Origin: Kitasatospora herbaricolor
GTDB taxonomy: Bacteria; Actinomycetota; Actinomycetes; Streptomycetales; Streptomycetaceae
Length of the DNA stretch: 64,000 nucleotides
NCBI RefSeq assembly: GCF_030813695.1
Contig: NZ_JAUSVA010000002.1
Location: forward strand, 5,518,001-5,582,000
Reading direction: 5' to 3'
A model generated the notes under the pieces. It saw nothing but the letters and a program-made list of their open reading frames with translations, did not search any database and was not told the origin of the DNA. The position numbers were made by a program, and so were the translations under genes. Shown piece by piece: positions 35,632 through 44,534 of the stretch. Every line of letters starts with the position of its first letter. Position 1 is the first letter of the stretch.

Positions 35632-36183
35632 TCAGCCCGCCAGCAGCTGGTCGGCGTCCAGGGTGGCCTCGCCCTTGTTCCAGTTGCACGGGCACAGCTC
35701 GTCGGTCTGCAGGGCGTCGAGCACCCGCAGGACCTCCTTGGGGTTACGGCCGACGGAGCCGGCGGTCACCATGACGAACTGGATCTCGTTGTTCGGGTCC
35801 ACGATGAACACCGCGCGCTGGGCGGTGCCGTCCGCGCCCTCGACGCCGCAGGCCTGCATCAGCTCGTGCTTCACGTCGGCCAGCATCGGGAAGGGCAGGT
35901 CGCGCAGGTCCTTGTGGTCCTTGCGCCAGGCGTGGTGGACGAACTCGGAGTCGCCGGAGACGCCGAGGATCTGGGCGTCGCGGTCGGCGAACTCCTCGTT
36001 CAGCTTGCCGAACGCGGCGATCTCGGTCGGGCAGACGAAGGTGAAGTCCATCGGCCAGAAGAAGACGATCTTCCACTTGCCCTCGTAGGACTTGTGGTTG
36101 ATCTCGGCGAACGCGTTCGCGGCGTCGAGGTCGACACAGGCGTTGAGTTCGAACTCGGGGAACTTGTCACCGATCGTGAGCAC
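35632..36183 (-). CDS. ahpC: Peroxiredoxin AhpC
   Basis: 183-aa 2-Cys peroxiredoxin that reduces peroxides. Peroxidatic C51 is in DFTFVCPTEIAAF; the C-terminal half has two further cysteines, C164 and C166, in ELCPCNW, as in actinobacterial AhpC proteins that use extra cysteines for resolution. GTG start at 36183 behind AGGAGAAG. First gene of the ahpC-ahpD operon and divergent from oxyR, the usual arrangement for H2O2-induced control. Confidence 0.95.
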   Translation of the reverse strand: MLTIGDKFPEFELNACVDLDAANAFAEINHKSYEGKWKIVFFWPMDFTFVCPTEIAAFGKLNEEFADRDAQILGVSGDSEFVHHAWRKDHKDLRDLPFPMLADVKHELMQACGVEGADGTAQRAVFIVDPNNEIQFVMVTAGSVGRNPKEVLRVLDALQTDELCPCNWNKGEATLDADQLLAG

Positions 36184-36381
36184 GTTCGCTTCTCCTGGGT
36201 GTGAGATGTGAGGGTATCTGCCCGTATTGCCTATGATTCGACAGTTCCGGACGTGATCCACAGTGACACGGCGGGCACTGATCGCGGAAATAGCTAGACT
36301 CGATTCATCTGATCGGAGAGAGCTATCAATACCCAGCAGCCCAACCCTCGCCGGGGCCGGCCGCGCAAACCCGACGCCGGT
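36184..36381. promoter_or_regulatory. Divergent ahpC/oxyR control region
   Basis: 198 bases with the AT-rich patches expected for two promoters. For oxyR, TAGACT (36295-36300) fits a -10 element. An inverted repeat ATAGCT (36290-36295) / AGCTAT (36321-36326) brackets the predicted start of transcription. OxyR should bind between the two genes, but I cannot place its site with confidence. A ribosome site GGAGAG lies at 36315-36320, well before the first canonical oxyR start codon. Confidence 0.5.
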
Positions 36382-37347
36382 GTGGCGAGCGGCACAGCCG
36401 GCACCGCCCCGCGGGGGCCCCGCACACCCACGGTCGCCCAGCTCAGGGCATTCGCGGCGGTGGCCGAGCACCGCCACTTCCGGGACGCCGCGGCGGCCAG
36501 CGGCACCAGCCAGCCGGCCCTGTCCGGGGCGGTCGCCGCACTGGAGGACGCGCTGGGCGCGCAGCTCGTGGAGCGTACGACCCGCAAGGTCATCATCACC
36601 CCGTTGGGCGAGCGTGTCCTCGATCACGCGCGCCGGGTGCTGTCCTCGCTGCACGCCCTCACCGAGGAGGTCGAGGCGGCCCGCCGGCCGTTCACCGGGC
36701 CGCTGCACCTCGGCGTCATCCCGACCGTCGCGCCCTACCTGCTGCCCGCCCTGCTGCGACTGGTCCGCACCAGCTACCCCGACCTCGAACTGCACGTCCA
36801 CGAGGAGCGCACCCCCTCGCTCCTGGACGGACTGGCGGCCGGCCGGCTGGACGTCCTGCTGCTCGCGCTGCCCTCCGGCGGCAGCTCGCCCACCCGGGAC
36901 ATCCCGCTCTTCGACGAGGACTTCGTCCTGGTCACCCCGCCCGGGCACCCGCTGGCCGGCCGGGCCAGCGTGCCGCGCGACGTCCTGCTCGACCTGGACG
37001 TGCTGCTGCTGGAGGAGGGCCACTGCCTGCGGGACCAGGCCCTGGACATCTGCCGGGAGGCCGGCGCCGACCTCCCGCAGGGCGGCAGCACCCGCGCCGC
37101 CGGCCTCTCCACCCTGGTCCAGCTGGTCGCGGGCGGCCTCGGCGTCACCCTGCTGCCGGCCACCGCCCTGGACGTCGAGGCGGGCCGCACCGACCGGCTG
37201 GCCTCCGTCCGCTTCGCCGATCCCGCCCCCGGCCGCCGGATCGGACTGGCCACCCGCCCGGGCTCCGCCCGCACCGCCGAGTACGACCGCTTCGCGGCCA
37301 CCCTGCGGGACGCCCTGCGGGAGCTCCCGGTCCGGATCGTGGAGTAG
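36382..37347 (+). CDS. oxyR: Hydrogen-peroxide-inducible activator OxyR (LysR family)
   Basis: 321 aa from the GTG at 36382. The LysR helix-turn-helix is TVAQLRAFAAVAEHRHFRDA and SQPALSGAVAALEDALGAQL with ERTTRKVIITPLG. The regulatory domain has LGVIPTVAPYLLPALLR, LHVHEERTPSLLDGLAAGRL and the redox cysteine in LLEEGHCLRDQALDICRE (two Cys, H2O2-sensing pair region). The GTG at 36382 has no ribosome site. The same frame is open back to 36313 and a strong GGAGAG lies at 36315-36320, before an ATC codon at 36325; the true start may be there, adding 19 residues with an RRGRPRKPD tail. Confidence 0.88.
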   Translation: MASGTAGTAPRGPRTPTVAQLRAFAAVAEHRHFRDAAAASGTSQPALSGAVAALEDALGAQLVERTTRKVIITPLGERVLDHARRVLSSLHALTEEVEAARRPFTGPLHLGVIPTVAPYLLPALLRLVRTSYPDLELHVHEERTPSLLDGLAAGRLDVLLLALPSGGSSPTRDIPLFDEDFVLVTPPGHPLAGRASVPRDVLLDLDVLLLEEGHCLRDQALDICREAGADLPQGGSTRAAGLSTLVQLVAGGLGVTLLPATALDVEAGRTDRLASVRFADPAPGRRIGLATRPGSARTAEYDRFAATLRDALRELPVRIVE

Positions 37348-37428
37348 CGGCCGCCCCCACCGGCCGCCCCCACGGCCGGGCCCGGCCCGCGTCGCCGGCC
37401 CGCCCCGTAGCCCCGGCTCACGCCGGGC

Positions 37429-39336
37429 CTACGGCAGTCGCTGCTCGAACCAGACGACCTTGCCCGCGCCCAGCCGGGTCGCCCCCCAGCGGTCCGCGCA
37501 CCGGGCCACTATCTGCAGGCCCCGGCCGCGCTCCTCGTCCGGCGCGGCCCGGCGACGGCGCGGGAGCAGCGGGCTGTCGTCGCCCACCTCGCAGCGCAGC
37601 CGCGAGGTGCGGACCAGGCTCAGCGTCACCGGGCGGGTCGCGTGCTGGACGGCGTTGGTGACCAGCTCGCTGACCATCAGCTCGGTCGACTCCGTGAGGT
37701 GCTCCAGCCCCCAGCGGCGCAGCGTGTGCGCGGCCAGCCGGCGGGCCCGGCCGGGCGTCTCGTGCCGGGGCTGCAGGTACCAGTGCGCCACGTCCTCGGC
37801 CGGGATCCCGTCGAAGGAGGCCGCGAGCAGCGCGATGTCGTCGCCCCGGTCGCCCGGCGGCAGGATCCGCAGGGCGTCCTGGCACAGGTGCTCCGGCGAA
37901 TGCCGGTGCGAGGTGGCGAGCCGGGCCCGGAGCAGCTCCAGGCCGGTGCTGATCGGGCGGCGGCGGGTCTCCACCAGGCCGTCGGTGAACAGCAGCAGGG
38001 CGGAGCCCGGCGGGGCCGGCAGCTCCACCGAGGAGAAGTCGACGCCGCCGACCCCGATCGGTGCCCCGGACGGCAGGTCCAGCAGCTCGGCGCTGCCGTC
38101 CGGCTGGACCAGCACCGGCGGGACGTGGCCGGCGTTGGCCAGCACCACCCGGTTGGCGATCGGGTCGTAGACCGCGTACACGCAGGTGGCCAGGTGCTGT
38201 TCCCGGCCGAGGCGCTGGGCCTGCTCGTCCAGGTGGTACAGCACCTCGTGCGGGGGCAGGTCCAGGGCGGCCAGGGTCTGCGCGCTGGTCCGCAGCTGGC
38301 CCATGATGGCCGCCGAGGTGAGCGAATGGCCCATCACGTCGCCGACGATCAGCGCCACCCGGTTGCCGGGCAGCGGCACCGCGTCGTACCAGTCGCCGCC
38401 GACCTGCGCGCCGCGCTCGCCCGGCAGGTAGCGGTGCGCCAGCCGGACGCCGTGCGGCTGCGGCAGGTGGGTGGGCAGCATGCTGCGCTGCAGCTCGTCG
38501 GCGATCTCCCACTCGCGGGAGTAGCGCAGCGCGGTGTCGACGGCCAGGCCGGCCTGGGTGGCGAGGTGCGAGGCGGTGGCGGTGTCGGCCGGGTCGAAGC
38601 GGCCGTGCTCCCCGATGTCGGGGTCGCCCCAGGCCGGTCCGGCCGCGAAGGCGGGGCCGTCGGCGGGCGCGGCGATGTCGGGCGGCCCGGGCCGCCCGAC
38701 GCCGCCGTCGGGCGGCCCGGGCCGCCCGACGCCGCCGGGGGCACCCTTGGGCGGGCGGCGGATCAGCACCAGCAGGCCGAGCACCGCCTTGCGCCCGCGC
38801 AGCGGCAGGGCCAGCACGGAGGTGCCGGCCGCCAGCCGTCCGGCCGTCCGGGAGCCGTACAACTCCCGCAGCAGCGGCCGGATCCGGGCGTCCGAGCGGG
38901 TCCCGAGCACCGCCGGCTCGACCCGGTCGCGGCTGAGCATCGCCCGGCAGAGCGCGCCGTCCGGCGGGACGGGCGTGCTCGGTCCGGCGCCGGAGCGGCG
39001 GCCGAGCCGGGTGCCGTGGCTGTGGTGGATGAGCAGCCGGGTCGGGCAGCCCGGGTCACGCTCGACGTCGGGGAGCGGGTCGCGCAGGTGGACCACGGCG
39101 GCGTCGGCCAGCGCGGGGACCAGCACCCGGCACAGGTTGCGCAGGGTGGAGGCGAGGTCCAGGGCGCTGTTGATCCGGCGGGTGGCGGCGTCCAGGTAGG
39201 CGAGCCGCTCGGCCACCTGCCCGGCTACTCCGTCGACGTCCTCGGCGTCGTTGGGGTCGGCGCCGACGGGGGGCGGTCGCCGCTGTGCCGGCACGGCAGG
39301 TGGCTGCCCGGTCTCGGGCTTGAGCTGGTCGCGCAC
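37429..39336 (-). CDS. GAF - SpoIIE phosphatase - ATPase regulatory protein
   Basis: 635-aa Streptomyces-type regulator. Residues about 45-260 form a GAF sensor (LDAATRRINSALDLASTLRN...), about 280-490 a PP2C/SpoIIE Ser/Thr phosphatase (VGGDWYDAVPLPG, VGDVMGHSLTSAA, FTDGLVETRRRP, GDDIALLAA) and about 500-635 an anti-sigma-like HATPase (SELVTNAVQHATRP, RGRGLQIVARCADRWG). Such proteins control anti-sigma factor antagonists. I use the GTG at 39336 with AGGACAGG upstream; the frame continuing to 40341 is the shadow of the methyltransferase gene. Two tandem palindromes add the repeated peptide GVGRPGPPD at about residues 202-220, inside the sensor. Confidence 0.88.
   Translation of the reverse strand: MRDQLKPETGQPPAVPAQRRPPPVGADPNDAEDVDGVAGQVAERLAYLDAATRRINSALDLASTLRNLCRVLVPALADAAVVHLRDPLPDVERDPGCPTRLLIHHSHGTRLGRRSGAGPSTPVPPDGALCRAMLSRDRVEPAVLGTRSDARIRPLLRELYGSRTAGRLAAGTSVLALPLRGRKAVLGLLVLIRRPPKGAPGGVGRPGPPDGGVGRPGPPDIAAPADGPAFAAGPAWGDPDIGEHGRFDPADTATASHLATQAGLAVDTALRYSREWEIADELQRSMLPTHLPQPHGVRLAHRYLPGERGAQVGGDWYDAVPLPGNRVALIVGDVMGHSLTSAAIMGQLRTSAQTLAALDLPPHEVLYHLDEQAQRLGREQHLATCVYAVYDPIANRVVLANAGHVPPVLVQPDGSAELLDLPSGAPIGVGGVDFSSVELPAPPGSALLLFTDGLVETRRRPISTGLELLRARLATSHRHSPEHLCQDALRILPPGDRGDDIALLAASFDGIPAEDVAHWYLQPRHETPGRARRLAAHTLRRWGLEHLTESTELMVSELVTNAVQHATRPVTLSLVRTSRLRCEVGDDSPLLPRRRRAAPDEERGRGLQIVARCADRWGATRLGAGKVVWFEQRLP
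38677..38736. repeat. Two tandem 30-bp units, each with a 24-bp perfect palindrome
   Basis: A 24-base perfect palindrome with centre GGCCCGGGCC occupies 38677-38700 and is repeated identically at 38707-38730; each is followed by GCCGCC. The 30-base period keeps the reading frame and encodes GVGRPGPPD twice in the GAF-SpoIIE gene. Confidence 0.9.
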
Positions 39337-39413
39337 GGCTGCCTGTCCTGGGGTAGTGGGAGGAAAGCGAGGTCCGGTGGCGGCGCCGGCCGGGGGCGGT
39401 GGCCGGCGCCGGC

Positions 39414-40271
39414 TCAGCCGACGCGCCGACAGCGCAGGAACAGCTGCTCCTCCGGCGGCAGTGAGGTGCTGGCCGGTGCGTACGGCATCCCGAACTGCTC
39501 CTCGACGGCGAACCCCGCGCCGGTGAGCACCCGTTCGAGGTCCTCGCGCAGGTAGCCGGTGATTCTCAGGGTGGTGCCGAGGAAGGGCAGGGCGGCATGG
39601 TCGAGATCGGCCTCCACCATCCCCAGTGCCAGCAGGCCGCCCGGGCGCAGCAGCCGGCGGATCCGCCGCAGCACGGTGGGGACTTCGTCCTGCGGCAGCA
39701 GGATCAGGGAGAAGAAGGCCGTCGCGGCCGCGAACCGGCCCGCCGCCGCCGGGCCGAGGCCGGGCAGGTCCCAGGCGGTGGCGGCGCGCTCGGTCGCCAG
39801 GTCGTACATGTCGATCCGGTGGTGGACGGCCTCCGGGACGGTGCGGCGGGCCAACGCCAGCATCCCGTCGGAGAGGTCGATGCCGGTGACCCGCAGGCCG
39901 CCGGCCAGCAGCCGGCCGGCGGTCGGCTCGCCCGTGCCGCAGCCGACGTCCAGCACCTCGGCGCCGGTCTCCAGCTCGTCCAGCAGCCACTCGCCGCAGG
40001 CGAGCTGGCCGCCCTTGGCGGGGAAGGCCTCGTTGTAGCCGGTGCCGATGCTGTCGAAGGCGACGGCCTGCAGGGCGCGCACGCCCCGGCGGCGCAGCTC
40101 GTCGGCGGTGCCCGCGGCGGTGCCGCCGGCGGGTGCGGAGGGTGCGGCGGCCGGGACGCCGGGTGCGGGTGCTGATGCGGGGAGGGAGGGGCCGGCGGGC
40201 CGCGACCCGCACAGCAGGGCGTCGGAGGACGCGCCGGCGGGCGTCGGATCGGAGAGCTGTCCGGTCGTCAC
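39414..40271 (-). CDS. Class I SAM-dependent methyltransferase
   Basis: 285-aa protein with a disordered Pro/Ala-rich N-terminal 60 residues, then a Rossmann methyltransferase fold: SAM motif I EVLDVGCGTGEPTAGRLL, motif II LRVTGIDLSDGML, motif III-like LRRIRRLLRPGGLLALGMVE. The start is taken as the GTG at 40271, 10 bases after GGAAGGG. The catalytic substrate cannot be told. It lies 77 bases upstream of the phosphatase gene in the same direction and may be in its operon. Confidence 0.8.
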   Translation of the reverse strand: MTTGQLSDPTPAGASSDALLCGSRPAGPSLPASAPAPGVPAAAPSAPAGGTAAGTADELRRRGVRALQAVAFDSIGTGYNEAFPAKGGQLACGEWLLDELETGAEVLDVGCGTGEPTAGRLLAGGLRVTGIDLSDGMLALARRTVPEAVHHRIDMYDLATERAATAWDLPGLGPAAAGRFAAATAFFSLILLPQDEVPTVLRRIRRLLRPGGLLALGMVEADLDHAALPFLGTTLRITGYLREDLERVLTGAGFAVEEQFGMPYAPASTSLPPEEQLFLRCRRVG

Positions 40272-40798
40272 GATTGCGAGGCACCCTTCCACCCTGGCCG
40301 CCGGTCGGCAGTACGAGGCCGGGCGCCGCCTTCGCCGGCACCGAACTTCCTCGCCGGCCTACTGCCGGTGGCGGTCCGTCACGCTCCCTGCGTCACTCCG
40401 TGCTGCCCGGCCGGCCGTGGACCGGCCGCGCCCGGTGCGCTCCTGACTGCCTGTTGTATGCACTGATCCTTGAGAATATGCGTGATCACTACGCCGTGGG
40501 GCTCCTTTTTGGCCAACTCGTAGCCGAAGGGCCGATACGGCTCGGGCGTCGGCAGCGTGCAGAAGCAGTCCGGGGTGGTGCGGATCGCACCCGCACGCCG
40601 CACGGCGCGTCCGCCCACCCGCTCCCACCTGCTGTTTCCCGCGCCGATGCGGCGTTTATCGAACGTCAATCACCGGGGTGCACAGTGGGAACCAGCGCCG
40701 GGGAAGCGTCGACGGTGTTCCCGCAGCCGGGGGGCTGCGGGGACACCGCGCACGCGACCGGGGGGAGGGCCCTCCTGTCGGGGGACGGGGGTGGAGGG
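40272..40798. other. Gene-poor region between the methyltransferase and AfsR-like genes
   Basis: 527 bases. AT-rich part at about 40440-40520 fits a promoter for the methyltransferase operon. A 96-codon minus-strand frame (40379-40669, TTG start, no ribosome site) has high third-position GC in its middle and is discussed as a possible small gene. No terminator hairpin is obvious after the AfsR-like gene. Confidence 0.4.
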
Positions 40799-43780
40799 TC
40801 ACGGCGCCGGGGGAGAGGAAGGCTCGGTGTGCTGCTGCTGTCGGGAGACGAGGTCCAGCACGGGGGAGGCCTCAGGCACACCGAGCCGGGTGAAGATCGC
40901 GTACGCCTCCTGCAGGCAGGCCAGCCCGCGGGCGGGCTGCGCGAGCTGCAGCAGCGCCTCGCCGAGGGCGGCGTTGGCCAGGCCCTGGCAGTAGGCGGAG
41001 TCCATCTCCTGCGCGATCGCCAGTGACTCCTCGGCGGCCTCGGCCGCCGCCGGCACCTGCCGGTCGGCGAGCAGGCTGCTGGCGAGGCGGGTCAGCGTGT
41101 ACGCCTCCCGCAGCCGGTTCTGCTGCGACTGGTAGAGCTGGTGGGCCTCCCGCAGGTGGACGGCGGCCCCGCCGGGATCCCCGGTGGAGGACAGCACGAC
41201 ACCGAGTTGGTACAGGATGTCCGCCAGGCAGGGGGCGTTCTCGGAGGCGCGGGCCGTCTCCACCGCCTCCTGGACCGAGCGGATCGCCGATTCGGCCTCG
41301 CCGATGTCGAGCTGCGCCCGGGCGATGTTTCCGAGCAGCCGGGCCACCCCGCTCAGCGGGCCGATGGCGCGGCTGATGCCGAGCGCCTCCTGGAGGAAGG
41401 GGAGGGCCTCGGCGGGCTGGCTCGCGATGCTGAGGGTGATGCCCAGCATGTTCGCGACCATGGAGCGGAGCACGGTCACGTCGTTGCTGCCCTGGAGCTC
41501 CAGGCTGTCGCGGAGCGAGACCTCCGCGTTGTGGAACTCACTGGTGAGGTGCTGCAGGAATCCCAGGGCGAAGCGGACCCGGGCCAGGGCCGCGGTGTCC
41601 GCGTGCGCCTGCGCGTTGGCGTCGGCCGCCTGCAGGATCCGGCGGATGCGCTGCCCGTGGGTGGGGTCCTCGAACGTGCTGTTCAACACGATCAGCAGGT
41701 CCACCGCGGGCCTGAGCAGGACCGCCGGTCCCTGGACGGCTGCTTCGACGGTGCTCAGGAGCAGCGCGATCTCCGACCTCAGCCAGCCCTGGGCCTCGGC
41801 GCCGGTACCGAAGCCGAGGCCGGGGGAGCTGAGCGGGTTCAGGGGCTCCGGCAGGAGGTCGTCGGGTTCGATCGAATGCGCCGCGTTGAGCACGCTCGCC
41901 AGCAGCAGGTCCAGCAGCCGCAGGACCGCGGACTGCTGTTCCGCGCTGTTCCTCAGCTTCTGGTTCTGGCGCTGCGCGTACAGCCGGAGCAGGTCGTGGT
42001 AGCGGTAGCGGCCGGGGGTGAAGCACTCCAGCATGTTCGCCTCGACCAGGGCTTCGGCGAGGTTCTCGGCCCGGGTCTCGCTGACGCCGAGGAGCGCCGC
42101 GACCGAACTCAGCGGGAGGTCGGGGGCGTCGACCAGGGAGAGCAGCCGGAAGGCCTGCGCCTCGTCCGGCTGGAGCTGTCCGTAGCCGAGGCCGATCGTC
42201 GTCTCCACGGCCAGGTTGCCCAGCTGGAGTTCGTCCAGTCGCCGACGCTGGTCGGCTAACCGGCGGGCCAGGTCGGAGACGCTCCAGCGGGGCCGGCTGG
42301 CGAGCCGGGCCGCCGCGATCCGGACGGCGAGGGGCAGGAAGCCGCAGGCGGTGACCACGGCCAGGGCGGCCTCGGGCTCCGCGGCCACGCGCTGCTCGCC
42401 GACTATGGCCGAGAACAGGGCGAGGGCCTCCGCGGGCGTCAGTTCCTCGACGTCGAACAGGTGGGCGCCGGCGATTCCGGCGAGCCGGGAGCGGCTGGTG
42501 GCCAGGACCGCGCAGCCTGAGACGCCCGGGATCAGCGGGGTCAACTGCTCGACGTCCTGGGCGTTGTCGAGCAGGATGAGCATCCGGCGCTTGGCCAGCA
42601 GCGAGCGGTAGAGCGCGGCCCGCTGTTCCAGCGAGTCCGGAACGTCGCCGGCGCCCAGGGCGTAGAGGAAGTCACCGAGGACCACGGCCGGATCGGCGGG
42701 TGATGCCCCGGCGCCCCGCAGGTCGACGTAGAGCTGTCCGTCGGGGAAGTCGGTACGGACGCTGTGCGCCACGTGGACGGCCAGGGTGGTCTTGCCCACA
42801 CCGCCGATGCCGGCGAGGGAGGTGACGACCACGGCTTGGCCGGCGGCCCTGCCGAGGACCTCGCGCAACTCGTCGACCAGCTTCGTCCGCCCGCTGAAGT
42901 CGGAGATGTCAGCCGGGAGTTGGGCCGGTGGGGTGAACGGTGCGGCGGCCTCCGGGTCGATGCTGTGCGGTGCTTCCCGGACGACGGGGATCAGCGCCGG
43001 GTCGGCCGAGAGGATCCGGGCGTGCATGGACGCCAGACCGGTCCCGGGCTCCACGCCGAGTTCCTCGATCAGCAGCTTTCGCGTGTCCGCGTAGACGCCC
43101 AGCGACTCGGCCTGGCGGCCGCAGCGGTAGAGGGCGAGCATCAGCAGTTCGCGGAGCCGCTCGCGCAGGGGGTGCTCGGCGCTGAGGGTGCTCAACTCCG
43201 ACACCACCTCGGCGTGCAGGCCGATGTCCAGGGCGGCGGCGCACCGCTCCTCCCACACCGTCACCTGACGCTCGGCCAGCCGGATCCGCTGGGACTCGAC
43301 GTAGGGCCCCGGCACTCCGGCGAGCGGGCGGCCGCGCCAGAGGGCGAGGGCCGACACGAGCATGTCGTGGGCCGCCGGGAGGTCGCCCGCGGCCCTGGCG
43401 GTCGCGGCCTCGGCGGACTTGGCGTCGAACACGGCGAGGTCCACCGAGGCCGCCGGGATCCGCAAGGCGTAGCCGTCGCTCACCGACACCAGGAGCTCGG
43501 CGGGGGCCCGCGTCTCACGATTCGGTTCGATGACCGCGCGCAGGCGCGAGATGTAGGTGCGGAGCGCCGCGACCGCCTGCGGCGGCGGGCGGTCCCCCCA
43601 GAGTCCGTCCACCAGGTCCTGCGTCGTGACCGGCCGGCCGTGGTGGAGCAGGAGTGCGGTGAGGATCGCCTGTTGCTGGGGTGAGCCCAGGGCCAGGCTG
43701 TGTTCACCGCGCCAGGCCTGGACGGGACCGAGCACCTGGAAGCGCAGCGCATGGGAGTGCGGCGTTTCCCGATGCTCCAT
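40799..43780 (-). CDS. AfsR-like SARP regulator with NB-ARC and TPR domains
   Basis: 993-aa 'large SARP'. Residues about 12-100 are an OmpR-type winged helix (LRFQVLGPVQAWRG, LDVxx-like VAALRTYISRLRAVIEP), about 105-250 the BTAD domain (LALWRGRPLAGV, LIEELGVEPGTGLASMH), about 300-600 an NB-ARC STAND ATPase (P-loop GIGGVGKTTLAVHVAH near 322, Walker B RMLILLDNAQD) and the C-terminal third TPR-like repeats. AfsR-type proteins integrate signals to control antibiotic production, often after Ser/Thr phosphorylation. ATG at 43780 has GGGGGA upstream; the upstream frame to 44122 is antisense to the next gene. It is divergent from a small acidic protein gene, an arrangement reminiscent of afsR and its target afsS. 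Confidence 0.88.
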   Translation of the reverse strand: MEHRETPHSHALRFQVLGPVQAWRGEHSLALGSPQQQAILTALLLHHGRPVTTQDLVDGLWGDRPPPQAVAALRTYISRLRAVIEPNRETRAPAELLVSVSDGYALRIPAASVDLAVFDAKSAEAATARAAGDLPAAHDMLVSALALWRGRPLAGVPGPYVESQRIRLAERQVTVWEERCAAALDIGLHAEVVSELSTLSAEHPLRERLRELLMLALYRCGRQAESLGVYADTRKLLIEELGVEPGTGLASMHARILSADPALIPVVREAPHSIDPEAAAPFTPPAQLPADISDFSGRTKLVDELREVLGRAAGQAVVVTSLAGIGGVGKTTLAVHVAHSVRTDFPDGQLYVDLRGAGASPADPAVVLGDFLYALGAGDVPDSLEQRAALYRSLLAKRRMLILLDNAQDVEQLTPLIPGVSGCAVLATSRSRLAGIAGAHLFDVEELTPAEALALFSAIVGEQRVAAEPEAALAVVTACGFLPLAVRIAAARLASRPRWSVSDLARRLADQRRRLDELQLGNLAVETTIGLGYGQLQPDEAQAFRLLSLVDAPDLPLSSVAALLGVSETRAENLAEALVEANMLECFTPGRYRYHDLLRLYAQRQNQKLRNSAEQQSAVLRLLDLLLASVLNAAHSIEPDDLLPEPLNPLSSPGLGFGTGAEAQGWLRSEIALLLSTVEAAVQGPAVLLRPAVDLLIVLNSTFEDPTHGQRIRRILQAADANAQAHADTAALARVRFALGFLQHLTSEFHNAEVSLRDSLELQGSNDVTVLRSMVANMLGITLSIASQPAEALPFLQEALGISRAIGPLSGVARLLGNIARAQLDIGEAESAIRSVQEAVETARASENAPCLADILYQLGVVLSSTGDPGGAAVHLREAHQLYQSQQNRLREAYTLTRLASSLLADRQVPAAAEAAEESLAIAQEMDSAYCQGLANAALGEALLQLAQPARGLACLQEAYAIFTRLGVPEASPVLDLVSRQQQHTEPSSPPAP

Positions 43781-44000
43781 GAAATCCCCCGATGGCCTGT
43801 GATGAAGTTTCTCGCTCGGAGCGCTCGACGGTCCGCCGTAGGGCGTCAGCTTAGGCGGCATGGCGCAAACGGTGGACCGGAGGGTTGGCGGTGCGATGTT
43901 TATAAGACATTTAACGGTCTCTACGATACTGTCCGCGCGCCCTGACCAGTCAGGCCGGGAGCGCTCGGATCTGACGGATGATGTGAAAGGGGGCCATCCC

Positions 44001-44282
44001 ATGGCCCACGACGAGAGCACGCCCTCCGTGTCGGCGGAAACCCCGCAGACACCTGCCGAGTCGATTGCCGCCACGACGGTCGCGGCGGCGCAGGAGACCG
44101 TGGCGGACGCAGCCGTCGCCACGACGGCCCCGGCCGAGTATGCCCCGCCGACGGACGAGGAGTCTGTCGATTTCGGCCTCCAGGGCGGGGATTACGGAAC
44201 TCCGGTGGAGCCGAAGTCCGGCGACGACAACGGCACCGAGCGGCCCTTCGAGCCGCTCGGGTCGATCACCAGCCGGCCGTAA
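44001..44282 (+). CDS. Small acidic Ala/Thr/Pro-rich protein of unknown function
   Basis: 93-aa protein, rich in Ala, Thr, Glu and Pro, without signal peptide, membrane span or cysteines, so probably disordered. The sequence runs from MAHDESTPSVSAETPQTP through acidic PPTDEESVDFGLQGGDY to the C-terminus PFEPLGSITSRP. The ATG at 44001 has AAAGGGGG before it, and the AT-rich region upstream (about 43895-43935) is shared with the divergent AfsR-like regulator, which may control it. It does not resemble AfsS repeats. A peptide precursor or regulatory partner are both possible. Confidence 0.6.
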   Translation: MAHDESTPSVSAETPQTPAESIAATTVAAAQETVADAAVATTAPAEYAPPTDEESVDFGLQGGDYGTPVEPKSGDDNGTERPFEPLGSITSRP

Positions 44283-44460
44283 GGACGGGCACCGGGCCGC
44301 CGGCCTCGGACGATCCGGAAGGCGCCGTCCCTGGTGGGCGCGTCGCCGCAGGTGGGGGAACGCCTTTTCCGGAGGAGTCCGTCGGCGCATTCCGGTGGTT
44401 ATCGGATATGGCCGTGCCACCGGCGGTCGCCGCGTCCTGCCGCCCACCCCGACCGCACCG

Positions 44461-44503
44461 AACGCCGCCGCCCCGGACTCCAGGAGTCCGGGGCGGCGGC
44501 GTT
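44461..44503. terminator. Very strong bidirectional terminator
   Basis: 21-base perfect arms (44461-44481 and 44483-44503) separated by one base, between the small acidic protein gene and the fumarase gene, which converge here. Confidence 0.85.
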
Positions 44504-44534
44504 CGTTCGCCGGGGGCCGCGGGAGCCCGCCGGG

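Noticed and set aside
37429..40341. 970-codon open frame as a fused methyltransferase-phosphatase protein
   Set aside because: The upstream third is the shadow of the methyltransferase gene read in another frame; a ribosome site and GTG at 39336 give a normal phosphatase.
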